40,532 bases of DNA. Source: Candidatus Hydrothermota bacterium. Lineage in GTDB: Bacteria; Hydrothermota; Hydrothermia; B15-G9; DRBW01. The position numbers and the translations under genes were made by a program. Location of the stretch: assembly GCA_021158525.1 (NCBI GenBank), contig JAGGUL010000052.1:1-40532 (forward strand), given 5' to 3'. Position 1 is the stretch's first letter; each line of letters starts with the position of its first letter. Below the pieces are notes generated by a model, which did no database searches, was not told where the DNA came from, and saw only the letters and a list, made by a program, of their open reading frames with translations. This document shows positions 31,219 through 39,907 of the stretch, one piece after another.

Positions 31219-33495
31219 ATGTACGGGATTAAAATTTTGATCGTCCTTTTGCTGGCCGCGGGCAAAGGGTTTCCCGTGGATCCAGCTACGGCAGAAGCAA
31301 TAGCTGAGGCCCGAATCAAAGCCCAATGGGGTGGGCTTCCACAACTCCTGTCCCGGAACACGTTCTACAGGCCTGACGGGCAGGCATCTGCCTATTACTT
31401 TCAGTACTCGGACGGAAAGGGAAGGGCTTATGCAGTTGTATCGGCGGATATGAATAATGTGCCGATCCCGGAATTCGGCCGAGGGGTTCCCTTCTTCATC
31501 GAGAAAATGCCGGCCTATCGCCAGATGGCAGCCAAAATCCTCGGAGGTGACGCAGAGCTTCACAGGATTTTTTACGTGAGCCCCTTCGAAGTCTATCTGT
31601 CATTCCAGAGGGGCGGAGAAAAAATCCTGATCGATGCCCTCACATTGCTCCATGGCAAGGAGGAAGAGCTGGTCAGAGTGAGGAGAAAGAGCCCTCGCGA
31701 TAAGAACCGACTGGCACGCGCCTATTGGAAAACTCTGACCGAAAAAGTCAGTGAAGGGTCGGTCAGGGACTTTTTCTGTAAGAACAAATCGGAAAACAAA
31801 GTAGAGGGCGTGCCCTTCTACATCTGGAGCTACGGCTGTTCACCCACTGCTTCCGCGATGGTGCTCGGCTTCTGGGACAAAAACGGCTACGGCAGGTTCG
31901 TCGATTACCGATTCGATCACTGGGATGTAGTGATAGCCGAAGCCTGCGACACTGGCTGGATTTACAATGTCCCCAACGTGCAGAGAGAGCTGGCAATTGC
32001 CATGGAAACCGACACGACCTCAGGAGGTACCTACGTCGACATGATAGCGCCCGGACAGAGCCAGGTCGCTTCGGAAAACGGATACAACTTTGACGCAGAG
32101 GGTTTCTGGGGAGACGAAACCAACGGCTGGGAGTTCGACGTGGTGAAGGACGAGATCGACTACGGCCGACCCTTTAACTGGGGAGCCATGAACTATTACT
32201 ACATCGGCCCTCACCACGGTTTCATCGATACGATGACGATTTACCACTCGGTGACGGCAGTTGGATATCTGGACGGCGGGAATTATTCCGACGACTATGT
32301 CCTCGTCCACGATACGTGGAGCTCCACCGAGAGGTACTGGGCCCTCTATACCTTCCATGACGGCGAATACTCCAACGCAACCATAGCCACCTTCGTCCCC
32401 TCCACGCCGCCGACCAGCACTATCGCTCTGCTCTATCCCTCTGATGGAGACGCCTTCTTCGCGGGCGATACCCTTCTCATCAGGTGGAGCACTTCGGCCG
32501 CCTGCATCACTGAAGTCAGCCTCTATTACACCCTCGATGATGGCCAGGAATGGCTGACGATCACTGAAAGCCTGCCTGCCTCGAGAGAAACCCTCACCTT
32601 CGTCCTTCCCGATACCACCTCGGAGAAACTGAGATTCCGGGTAAAGGGATTCAACGCCTCTTCGGACTACGTTGCGGGCACTACGAGCGGCGACAATCTG
32701 TTCCTTTACGGAAGCGCCCTGACAGGAATCGACACTCTTTACTACGAGAATTACAGTCCATTTTACGTGGAGCCCATCGAAACGACGGGCTTTGACCTTC
32801 CCTCGGTCAGGTTTACAGCCCCTGATTCTCTCTCTCTGCTCGGAGCCAGGTTTCTCTTTCACATGAAGAGAGGCTCGCACTGGACTCTCAGGGTCTTCGT
32901 TTTCCGGGACCAGGAGGGTTTCCCGGGCGATACCTTCGGATATGTCGACCTGCCCGAGGATGAAGTCAACACTCGCGAAGAGGGAACGGGATGGACTTAC
33001 GTTGACCTCACGCCGATAAAAGCCATGTTCCCCATAGGGAGCGAATTCCACATAGGATGTACGGTCCTGGGCTGCAGCATGGACAGCCTTCTATTGACTG
33101 CAGACTACGGGAACAGCAGCAGGAGTTCGGTGTATCGAGATGGCAGCTTTATCGCCCTCGACTCCCTGCTGGGGCTCGGCAAAAACTTCTTCATCGAGGC
33201 GGTCGTGCAAAACGGTTATGTCCTGACAGAAGAGGGAAGCGATCATTTTTCCGACAGGCCTCTCTCCCCCAATGTAGGCAAAGTGCTGAAATTATCACTG
33301 GAGGAGATAGGCGGCGTTGCCGCTCGAATTGCCCTTTACAACGCGGCGGGCCGTCTGGTACGGGAGCTGGAGGTTTCGCCGATGAAAAGAGAAGTCTCTC
33401 TGGATCTCGAAGGCCTGCCCAGGGGCAACTATCTCTACAGGATCGAGGGGGAAAAAGGACTTCTTGAGACCGGTAGATTTCTTCTCATTTACTGA
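31219..33495 (+). CDS. Large secreted C39-like cysteine peptidase with pro-domain and C-terminal sorting module
   Basis: A 758-residue exported protein. Signal peptide: about 1-18 (MYGIKILIVLLLAAGKG). Residues 20-150 resemble the inhibitory pro-domain of C10-type peptidases (TAEAIAEARIKAQWG, GKGRAYAVVSADMNN). The C39-like core has Cys207 in WSYGCSPTASAMVLGFWD, His343 in YHSVTAVGYLDGG and Asp365 in VLVHDTW. Beta-sandwich domains follow (for example TLLIRWSTSAACITEVSLYY), and the end (IALYNAAGRLVRELEVS, GNYLYRIEGEKG) is a FlgD-like/T9SS type A module. The start follows AAAAGGAGAAA; the frame extends 11 codons further without support. It is related in layout to the gene at 5855-6967. Its 3' end overlaps the convergent HypE-like gene by 7 bases. 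Confidence 0.82.
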   Translation: MYGIKILIVLLLAAGKGFPVDPATAEAIAEARIKAQWGGLPQLLSRNTFYRPDGQASAYYFQYSDGKGRAYAVVSADMNNVPIPEFGRGVPFFIEKMPAYRQMAAKILGGDAELHRIFYVSPFEVYLSFQRGGEKILIDALTLLHGKEEELVRVRRKSPRDKNRLARAYWKTLTEKVSEGSVRDFFCKNKSENKVEGVPFYIWSYGCSPTASAMVLGFWDKNGYGRFVDYRFDHWDVVIAEACDTGWIYNVPNVQRELAIAMETDTTSGGTYVDMIAPGQSQVASENGYNFDAEGFWGDETNGWEFDVVKDEIDYGRPFNWGAMNYYYIGPHHGFIDTMTIYHSVTAVGYLDGGNYSDDYVLVHDTWSSTERYWALYTFHDGEYSNATIATFVPSTPPTSTIALLYPSDGDAFFAGDTLLIRWSTSAACITEVSLYYTLDDGQEWLTITESLPASRETLTFVLPDTTSEKLRFRVKGFNASSDYVAGTTSGDNLFLYGSALTGIDTLYYENYSPFYVEPIETTGFDLPSVRFTAPDSLSLLGARFLFHMKRGSHWTLRVFVFRDQEGFPGDTFGYVDLPEDEVNTREEGTGWTYVDLTPIKAMFPIGSEFHIGCTVLGCSMDSLLLTADYGNSSRSSVYRDGSFIALDSLLGLGKNFFIEAVVQNGYVLTEEGSDHFSDRPLSPNVGKVLKLSLEEIGGVAARIALYNAAGRLVRELEVSPMKREVSLDLEGLPRGNYLYRIEGEKGLLETGRFLLIY

Positions 33496-34493
33496 AAGAG
33501 CTTTGTGATCTCGTCCTGAGGATAGGCGGGGAGGGGAGAAATCTCCCCTCCCCGCCTTATCATGAAGCCGAAATCCTCCTTCCTGAACTCTCCGACAACC
33601 CTCGCCTCTATGCCCTCCTTCCGGAGGATAGCCAGCAGATCTTTGACATTTTTCGGAGGAACTGACAGGAGCAGCGAACCCGATCCTATGAGCCCGAGGG
33701 GATCCAGGCCGAAGAGCTCACAGAGCCTTCTGGTCTCACCGTAAACGGGAAGTTCATCACCGTAAACAAGAAGCCCCACTCCCGAAGCCATGGCCATCTC
33801 CCTCGCCCCCATCGCGAATCCGCCTTCGGTTATGTCGTGCATGGCGTTCACGAGTCCCGATCGGGCTGCCGCGAGAGCCTCCTTCACAACGCTAATCCCA
33901 GGGTCTCTGTTAAAACGAACGGCCCTCTCGAGAAACTCGCGCCCGAGACTCCTTTCAATCTCTTCCCTCCTCTCTCGGGCGATTATCGAGGTTCCCTCTA
34001 TGGCAATCCCCTTCGTCATGATGAGATAGTCCCCGCGACGGGCACCTCCGGAAGTGTAATAACGTCCACTCTCTATATAGCCAAGCATTGTGCCCATTAT
34101 GATGGGTCTACCGATCCCGGGAGTTACCTCGGTGTGCCCTCCGAGCAAAAGCACGCCCATTTTTCTCGCTTCGGAGGCAAGATCGCGAAATATTCCTTCC
34201 ACCTCGGCCTCGTCGATGCCCGGAGGCAGAAGTAGTGTCCCGAGAAAGAACTCTGGTCTGGCACCCATCACGGCGACGTCGTTGGCATTTACGACGATCG
34301 CATAATAGCCGAGCTCTTCTGTCACAAAGGTTATGGGATCGCTGGCGGCGACAAGATATCCATCTCCCAGTTTTACCACGGCTGCATCCACCCCCGGCTC
34401 AGGCCCCACTTCCACCCTCCCATCAGGCCTCCTCAATATCTCCAGAAGCTCGCTCAAGAATTCGGGGTCGAGCTTTCCCTCTTTGAGTCCCAT
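33489..34493 (-). CDS. HypE-like AIR synthase family protein
   Basis: A 334-residue ATP-binding protein of the PurM/HypE/ThiL/SelD superfamily. It shows DAAVVKLGDGYLVAASDPI, ELGYYAIVVNANDVAVMGA (the typical N-domain Asp/Asn block), LLGGHTEVTPG and a C-domain with VNAMHDITEGGFAMGAREMA. HypE carries a C-terminal Cys (PRIC-type tail) that receives the carbamoyl group; this protein ends in DEITKLFQ and has no terminal Cys, so it is unlikely to be a working hydrogenase maturase. The substrate is unknown. No other hyp genes are nearby. The ATG lacks a ribosome site, and its promoter predicts a 2-base leader. Confidence 0.8.
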   Translation of the reverse strand: MGLKEGKLDPEFLSELLEILRRPDGRVEVGPEPGVDAAVVKLGDGYLVAASDPITFVTEELGYYAIVVNANDVAVMGARPEFFLGTLLLPPGIDEAEVEGIFRDLASEARKMGVLLLGGHTEVTPGIGRPIIMGTMLGYIESGRYYTSGGARRGDYLIMTKGIAIEGTSIIARERREEIERSLGREFLERAVRFNRDPGISVVKEALAAARSGLVNAMHDITEGGFAMGAREMAMASGVGLLVYGDELPVYGETRRLCELFGLDPLGLIGSGSLLLSVPPKNVKDLLAILRKEGIEARVVGEFRKEDFGFMIRRGGEISPLPAYPQDEITKLFQ

Positions 34494-34501
34494 CGCTGAA
34501 A

Positions 34502-34530
34502 AGACTAAAACCTCATTTCCCTTCTGTCAA
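34502..34530 (-). promoter_or_regulatory. Predicted near-leaderless promoter of the HypE-like gene
   Basis: Minus-strand TTGACA (34530-34525), 17 bases, TAGTCT (34507-34502; 3 of 6). The start would be near 34495, two bases before the ATG at 34493. Confidence 0.45.
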
Positions 34531-34596
34531 GCCCGCATCTGGGGGACGGCATCGCTGACTCTCAGGGAAGCACGCGGAGCGAGCGCCGGGAGGGAC

Positions 34597-34625
34597 TAGA
34601 AACTGCGGGAATTTTGTAATAATAT
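34597..34625 (+). promoter_or_regulatory. Predicted promoter of trmFO-xer, with a 5' hairpin
   Basis: TAGAAA at 34597-34602, 17 bases, TAATAT at 34620-34625 (a better -10, TATATT, lies at 34623). The start near 34632 falls at the first C of CCCCC-AC-GGGGG (34632-34643), which sits directly ahead of the AAGGTGAG ribosome site. Confidence 0.4.
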
Positions 34626-34655
34626 ATTAAGCCCCCACGGGGGAAGGTGAGATAA

Positions 34656-35957
34656 ATGGACGAGATAATCATAATCGGAGGCGGCCTGGCCGGAAGCGAA
34701 GCTGCCTGGCAAATTGCCAGGAGAGGCGGCAAAGTGATCCTCTACGAGATGAGGCCCACCAAGGGAACCCCTGCTCACAAAACGGGGAACCTGGCCGAAC
34801 TCGTGTGCAGCAACTCCCTCAAATCGAAAGACCTCTTCAACGCCCACGGCCTCCTCAAGGAGGAGCTCAGAAGGATGGGGTCCCTCATAATTGAGGCCGC
34901 TGAAGAGGCAGCTCTGCCCGGGGGCAAGGCCCTCGTCGTCGACAGGGAGATCTTCTCGAGGTACATAACGGAAAAGCTCGAAAGCCACCCGAGGATCAGG
35001 GTTGTCAGAAAGGAAATAAGAAAGATCCCCCAGAACGGCCTGGTCATCATGGCAACCGGCCCGCTGACCTCCGGGTTCCTCGCCAGCAACCTCCAGAGGC
35101 TCACTGGAGAGGAAAACCTGGCCTTCTACGACGCCATATCGCCCATTGTCGATGCATCTACCCTCGATTACACCAAGCTCTACTTCAAGGACCGCCACGG
35201 ATGGGATGACGATTCCTATCTCAATGCTCCCCTCGACGAGGAAACATATTATCGATTCTGGCAGGCCCTCGTGAAAGCTGAAGTTTACGCTGGCCATGAA
35301 TTCGACAAGATTCCCTATTTCGAAGGTTGCTTGCCCATCGAAGTGATGGCTGCGAGGGGCGTGGACACCCTGCGCTTCGGCCCTCTGAGGCCCGTAGGCC
35401 TTCCCGATCCGAAAACCGGAAGGGAGCCCTTCGCTGTCGTTCAGCTCCGTCCGGAGAACAGAGAGAGGACCGCATACTCCCTCGTTGGCTTTCAGACAAA
35501 ATTGAGGATCAAAGAGCAGATCAGGATTTTCAGAATGGTACCGGGACTCGAAAAGGCCGACTTTCTCCGTTACGGTGCCGTTCACAGGAACACCTTCCTC
35601 AATGCTCCCAAACTGTTAAATCGGACGCTCCAGCTTCGAAACCTCCCCCATCTACTCATAGCAGGGCAACTTGCAGGAACCGAGGGGTACGTCGAAGCCG
35701 CAATGGGAGGCCTCGTTGCCGGAATCAACGCTCTCAGGATGGCCCAGGGGTTGGAACCTCTGGAGTTCCCTGCCGAAACCATGACCGGGGCCCTCCTCAA
35801 GTACCTTGAGACGGCCGATCCCCGTTACTTCCAGCCTATGAACGCAAACTTCGGCCTCTTTGAGGATGCCCCAAAAATGAAAAAAATGGAAAAAAGGCGC
35901 TATCTGGCCAGTCGGGCCCTCGAGGTCCTCAAAAGATGGATAAAAGAAGCCCTTTAG
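34656..35957 (+). CDS. trmFO: tRNA (uracil-5-)-methyltransferase TrmFO (folate/FAD-dependent)
   Basis: Methylates U54 of tRNA using methylenetetrahydrofolate and FADH2. At 433 residues it has the standard length. N-terminal FAD site: IIIGGGLAGSEAAW (about 5-18). TrmFO marks: YEMRPTKGTPAHKTGNLAEL, VCSNSLKS with one conserved Cys, LVVDREIFSRYIT, YFEGCLPIEVMAARG with the second catalytic Cys, RPVGLPDPKTG and AGQLAGTEGYVEAAMGGLVAG. TrmFO replaces SAM-dependent TrmA in many Gram-positives and deep lineages. It overlaps the Xer gene by 22 bases, a common trmFO-xerC arrangement. Confidence 0.95.
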   Translation: MDEIIIIGGGLAGSEAAWQIARRGGKVILYEMRPTKGTPAHKTGNLAELVCSNSLKSKDLFNAHGLLKEELRRMGSLIIEAAEEAALPGGKALVVDREIFSRYITEKLESHPRIRVVRKEIRKIPQNGLVIMATGPLTSGFLASNLQRLTGEENLAFYDAISPIVDASTLDYTKLYFKDRHGWDDDSYLNAPLDEETYYRFWQALVKAEVYAGHEFDKIPYFEGCLPIEVMAARGVDTLRFGPLRPVGLPDPKTGREPFAVVQLRPENRERTAYSLVGFQTKLRIKEQIRIFRMVPGLEKADFLRYGAVHRNTFLNAPKLLNRTLQLRNLPHLLIAGQLAGTEGYVEAAMGGLVAGINALRMAQGLEPLEFPAETMTGALLKYLETADPRYFQPMNANFGLFEDAPKMKKMEKRRYLASRALEVLKRWIKEAL

Positions 35958-36829
35958 AGCAATTCCTGGAATTCCTTCGGGACAGAGGCCTTTCCCCCAA
36001 CACGGTGGATGCTTACAGGAGAGACCTCGAACAGTTCCTTGAATTCGCCCAGGAAGCCCTCGGAAGAACCGATCCCTTAACCTATGGCAGAAAGGAGATA
36101 CGGAACTATATTTCGGCCCTTATGTCGCATGGCTTCAAAAGAAAAAGCGTACAGCGAAAGCTATCAGCTCTCAGAAGGTTCTATAACTTTCTTCAGCGCC
36201 GCGGGCTTATAGAGAAAAATCCGGCAACGGGCATCGGGCCGATCAAGGCAGAGAAAATCCTGCCGCAGGTGATCCCGGAGAAGAAACTTCAGGAGATGCT
36301 CGACACATGGGATCCCTCATCCCCGCTGGAGAAAAGGGACAAAGCCCTGATAGAACTCCTCTACTCCTCGGGGCTCAGGGCATCAGAGATAACGGGGCTC
36401 AAACCCGATGATCTCGACATGAAAACAGGCGAAGTCAGGGTCTTCGGCAAGGGAAACAAGGAGAGGATTCTCCCCCTTGGAAGCCGCGCCAAAGGCGCCA
36501 TTACAGAATATCTCGAGGTCAGGGACAGCCTGAAGCCCCGCTCTGACTACATCTTTGTCAACAAAAACGGCACGAAGCTCGGGAGGAGGGGCCTCTGGCT
36601 CATTATAAGGAAGAGATTCGAGAGGCTGGCGCTTCTCTTCAACGTCCATCCCCACACTCTACGCCACTCCTTCGCCACACACCTTCTGAACAGGGGGGCC
36701 GATCTGCGCTCCATACAGGAGCTTCTCGGCCACTCTAGTATAGGCACGACCCAGGTCTACACGCACCTCTCGGGCGAGGAACTGAAGAAAATCTACAGGC
36801 GTACCCACCCACGGGCTACGACTTCTTGA
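35936..36829 (+). CDS. xerC: Tyrosine recombinase XerC/XerD-like
   Basis: A 297-residue site-specific recombinase that resolves chromosome dimers at dif. The N-terminal SAM-like core-binding domain spans about 1-90 (RGLSPNTVDAYRRDLEQFL). All catalytic residues are present: Arg148 (SSGLRASEI), Lys172 (FGKGNKERILPLG), His240 and Arg243 (HPHTLRHSFATHLL), His266 (ELLGHSSIGTTQ) and nucleophile Tyr275 (VYTHL). Overlap with trmFO and normal length favour a housekeeping Xer over a mobile-element integrase. A single Xer may serve alone or pair with one elsewhere. Confidence 0.92.
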   Translation: MDKRSPLEQFLEFLRDRGLSPNTVDAYRRDLEQFLEFAQEALGRTDPLTYGRKEIRNYISALMSHGFKRKSVQRKLSALRRFYNFLQRRGLIEKNPATGIGPIKAEKILPQVIPEKKLQEMLDTWDPSSPLEKRDKALIELLYSSGLRASEITGLKPDDLDMKTGEVRVFGKGNKERILPLGSRAKGAITEYLEVRDSLKPRSDYIFVNKNGTKLGRRGLWLIIRKRFERLALLFNVHPHTLRHSFATHLLNRGADLRSIQELLGHSSIGTTQVYTHLSGEELKKIYRRTHPRATTS

Positions 36830-36854
36830 AAAAGACCTCATCGAGTGATAAAAT
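36826..36854 (+). promoter_or_regulatory. Predicted leaderless promoter of the formate dehydrogenase operon
   Basis: TTGAAA at 36826-36831, exactly 17 bases, TAAAAT at 36849-36854: 5 of 6 matches in both. Seven bases on is 36861, the G of the GTG start codon. The -35 box touches the end of the xer gene. Confidence 0.65.
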
Positions 36855-36860
36855 GAGACA

Positions 36861-38891
36861 GTGGATGTCCTCACTGTTTGTCCGTACTGCGGAGTCGGCT
36901 GCGGAATCTACCTCAGGGTGAGGGGAGGCCGTGTAGATGCAGTATTTCCATCACTCAACCACCCCGTAAACAGAGGCAGTCTCTGTGCAAAAGGCTGGAG
37001 CGTTCCCTTTTTCCTCAATCACCCCCACAGGGCGCGGCATCCTCTGATAAGGAAGGGGAACCGTTTTGTAAGGGCAAGCTGGGATGAGGCCCTCGATTTC
37101 GTAGCGGAGAAACTCTCCGAAATAAAGGAGAAGTACGGGCCTGATGCCATAGGCGTTCTGGGCTCGGCCAAATGCACCAACGAGGACAATTACCTGATAC
37201 AGAAATTCGCCAGGGCTACCATCGGGACCAACAACGTCGATCACTGCGCCCGGCTCTGCCACGCCTCCACAGTGGCCGGCCTCATAAAGGCTTTCGGGGC
37301 GGGAGCCATGACCAACTCCATCGTGGAATTTCCTGAAGCCGACGTCATATTGATAACGGGTTCCGATACGGCCAATCAGCATCCAGTAATAGCCAAGTGG
37401 ATAGTCAGGGCGCAGAAAGGTGGCACCAAGATAATGGTTGTCGACCCTCGCAGAAACCCGCTGGCACAGATAGCGGATCTCTACCTGCAGCACAGGCCTG
37501 GTACCGACATCGCCTGGATCAACGCCTTCCTCAAGATCATCATAGACGAAAAACTTTACGACAAAAATTTCATTGAGGAAAGGACCGAAAATTTCGAGAA
37601 GCTCGTGGACTCGCTCAGGGATTTCAGCCTCGATTGGGCCTCAAAGGTGACTGGCATTCCCCTCTCCCTTCTCAGGGAAGGCGCAAGGCTGTATGCGAAA
37701 GCCGACAGGGCCTCCATAGTATATGCGATGGGGATCACCCAGCACGTTTCTGGCACTTACAACGTAATCTCCCTGGCCAACCTCGCCCTCCTCACCGGAA
37801 ACGTCGGAAAGAGGGGAACGGGGGTCAATCCACTGAGGGGTCAGAACAACGTCCAGGGTGCCTCTGACCTGGCCGTCCTTCCCGATGTCCTGCCCTGCTA
37901 TCAGCGAGTCGATGATCCCTCCGTCAGGAAGAGGTACTCAGAGCTCTGGGGCGTCGAGATCCCCTCAAATCCCGGTCTGACTGTGACGGAGATGATCCAC
38001 AGCGCCGGGGAGAAAATAAGAGCCATGTACATAATGGGGGAAAACCCTCTCCTCAGCGACCCGGATATCAACACGGTGAGACGGAAAATGGGAGAACTCG
38101 ATCTGCTCGTGGTGCAGGACATCTTCTTCTCGGAGACGGCTGAGCTGGCGCACGTCTTTCTGCCTGCGGCTTCTTTCGCCGAGAAAGACGGCACTTTCAC
38201 CAACACCGAGAGAAGGGTCCAGAGGGTGAGAAAGGCCATCGAACCGCCCGGCGAGGCGAGGGCTGACTGGCGTATAATCGCGGACCTCTCTGCGAGGCTG
38301 GGCTATCCAATGGATTACTCACATCCATGTGAGATCCTCGATGAGATCCAGAGGGTATGTGGAATATATTCAGGAATAACCTGCGAGCTCCTGGAGGAGA
38401 CCTTCGGCGTCCGCTGGCCCTATGACGGAAAAAGCAAAGAGGGAACATCGTTCCTGCACGGGGAAAAATTCAAGACAAAAAGCGGAAAGGGAATATTTCA
38501 CGCCGTCGATTATCTACCTCCCCCCGAAGGGCCCGACGACACATACCCTCTCGTCATGACCACGGGCAGAAGCGGCTTCCAGTGGCACACCGGAACAATG
38601 ACCCGGAGAACCCCTAACCTCGAGAGAGAGGCGCCGGAGGCTTACGTCGAGATAAACCCAGAAGACGCATTTCCTCTCGGGATAAAGGACGGAGACAGGG
38701 TAAGGGTCTCCTCGAGGAGGGGCGAGATAGAACTCAAAGCGAGGGTAACCGAGGGAATAATGCCGGGAGTTGTCTTCATTCCATTCCACTACAGGGAAGC
38801 AGCTGCAAACCTCTTAACCGGCCACTTCCTGGACCCGATCTCAAAGATACCGGAGCTTAAGGTCACCGCAGTGAGGGTGGAAAAATGCTGA
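36861..38891 (+). CDS. fdhA: Formate dehydrogenase alpha subunit (molybdopterin oxidoreductase, Cys type)
   Basis: A 676-residue Mo/W-bisMGD enzyme. The N-terminal [4Fe-4S] ligands are Cys7, Cys10, Cys14 and Cys42 (VCPYCGVGC, SLCAKG). Lys44 matches the electron-relay Lys of E. coli FdhH. The Mo/W ligand position is Cys133 followed by His134 (DHCARLCHASTVAG), corresponding to the Sec-His of FdhH and typical of FdhA and not of nitrate reductase. GQNNVQGASDLA and the C-terminal molybdopterin-binding domain (TGRSGFQWHTGTMTRR, IPFHYREAAANLLTG) are clear. There is no NuoG-like N-terminal ferredoxin extension, so electrons must leave through the next two gene products. The GTG is the first in-frame start after a TAA at 36849 and has no ribosome site. 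Confidence 0.9.
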   Translation: MDVLTVCPYCGVGCGIYLRVRGGRVDAVFPSLNHPVNRGSLCAKGWSVPFFLNHPHRARHPLIRKGNRFVRASWDEALDFVAEKLSEIKEKYGPDAIGVLGSAKCTNEDNYLIQKFARATIGTNNVDHCARLCHASTVAGLIKAFGAGAMTNSIVEFPEADVILITGSDTANQHPVIAKWIVRAQKGGTKIMVVDPRRNPLAQIADLYLQHRPGTDIAWINAFLKIIIDEKLYDKNFIEERTENFEKLVDSLRDFSLDWASKVTGIPLSLLREGARLYAKADRASIVYAMGITQHVSGTYNVISLANLALLTGNVGKRGTGVNPLRGQNNVQGASDLAVLPDVLPCYQRVDDPSVRKRYSELWGVEIPSNPGLTVTEMIHSAGEKIRAMYIMGENPLLSDPDINTVRRKMGELDLLVVQDIFFSETAELAHVFLPAASFAEKDGTFTNTERRVQRVRKAIEPPGEARADWRIIADLSARLGYPMDYSHPCEILDEIQRVCGIYSGITCELLEETFGVRWPYDGKSKEGTSFLHGEKFKTKSGKGIFHAVDYLPPPEGPDDTYPLVMTTGRSGFQWHTGTMTRRTPNLEREAPEAYVEINPEDAFPLGIKDGDRVRVSSRRGEIELKARVTEGIMPGVVFIPFHYREAAANLLTGHFLDPISKIPELKVTAVRVEKC

Positions 38892-39907
38892 AGATAGACA
38901 TCCAGAACCTGAGAAAAATAACGAATGCCTTCCTCGAAGAGGGAAAAGCAGTATATGCCCCAAGGCCCCTGGGGATGGGCGATTTCGCCTTTGACAGGAT
39001 AGAAAACCACGAAGACTTTCAGATCGAAGGATTTGTGAACACACTTCTGCCTCCGAAGGAGATATTCTTCAGGCAGATGGAGACAATCGGCCGCTTCGGC
39101 TGGAAGAAAAAGGGTCTTTGCGAGGATGTGGAGCCAGAGATCGAGGATAAGGTGCTCCTCGGGATCAGGCCCTGTGACCTGGAGGGGCTCCTCCTCATAG
39201 ACGCCTTTTACGACAGGGTCGGCGCTGACATGCCCTACAAGAGGAGAAGGGAAAAAACATTCATAATTGCCTATGCCTGCCCTGAGCCTGCTGACACCTG
39301 TTTCTGCGTCGAGACCGACTCGGGACCCTGGGCTAAAAGGGGATTCGACTGGCAGCTACATTGGCTTGACGAAGGCATCTATCTGCTTGAGGTCGGGAGC
39401 GAAAAGGGAAAAGATATGGCCGACAGATTCGCCGATCTGATGGAAAAGGCCGGTGAAGATGACTTCAAGCTCCTGGAGGTCAAAAGAAAAGAAACCCTCG
39501 GCAAATTCAAGAACAGGCCCTACGTCAAAAAGGGCATCGGGAACATAACGAAGGTCGGCGGCGAGGTCTACCGTTACCTGGGGGAAAGGTGTTTCAGGTG
39601 CGGGGGCTGCAATTACCTGTGCCCCACCTGTACATGCTACAACGTGGCCGACATAGGTGCCCGGGAGGGAGAGAGGGTATTGTTCTGGGATTCCTGCCAG
39701 TTCGAGGGTTACAGCAGGCTGGCAGGGAACTTGAACCCCCGCCCAGACCAGGGGAGCAGGCTGAAGTTCAGGTTCGAGTGCAAACTGGCGGAGTGGAACG
39801 TGGAAACGTACGGCAGGATAAGGTGCACGGGGTGCGGCAGGTGCATCTACACCTGCATAGGGGACGCCGACATAGACCTCTTCCTTAAAAAGGCATCTGA
39901 GACATGA
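38885..39907 (+). CDS. Iron-sulfur subunit, sulfhydrogenase beta / AsrA-like
   Basis: A 340-residue electron-transfer protein of the HydB (sulfhydrogenase I beta)/anaerobic sulfite reductase A family. Conserved parts are LGIRPCDLEGLLLIDAFY, IIAYACPEPADTCFC and two C-terminal [4Fe-4S] sites: CFRCGGCNYLCPTC (about 237-250) and CTGCGRCIYTC (near 317-327). It overlaps fdhA by 7 bases and the next gene by 4, so the three were probably made together. In this setting it should pass electrons between the formate dehydrogenase subunit and the flavin subunit. Confidence 0.88.
   Translation: MLKIDIQNLRKITNAFLEEGKAVYAPRPLGMGDFAFDRIENHEDFQIEGFVNTLLPPKEIFFRQMETIGRFGWKKKGLCEDVEPEIEDKVLLGIRPCDLEGLLLIDAFYDRVGADMPYKRRREKTFIIAYACPEPADTCFCVETDSGPWAKRGFDWQLHWLDEGIYLLEVGSEKGKDMADRFADLMEKAGEDDFKLLEVKRKETLGKFKNRPYVKKGIGNITKVGGEVYRYLGERCFRCGGCNYLCPTCTCYNVADIGAREGERVLFWDSCQFEGYSRLAGNLNPRPDQGSRLKFRFECKLAEWNVETYGRIRCTGCGRCIYTCIGDADIDLFLKKASET

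Noticed and set aside
32020-33051. A 343-codon open frame on the minus strand, and similar ones at 34596-35585 and 35327-35809
   Set aside because: These mirror or shift the frames of the C39-like peptidase and trmFO genes; they have no start signals or domains.
35936-36829. Integrase of a mobile element
   Set aside because: Length, full Xer motif set and the overlap with trmFO fit a housekeeping Xer; no attachment-site repeats or phage genes are nearby.
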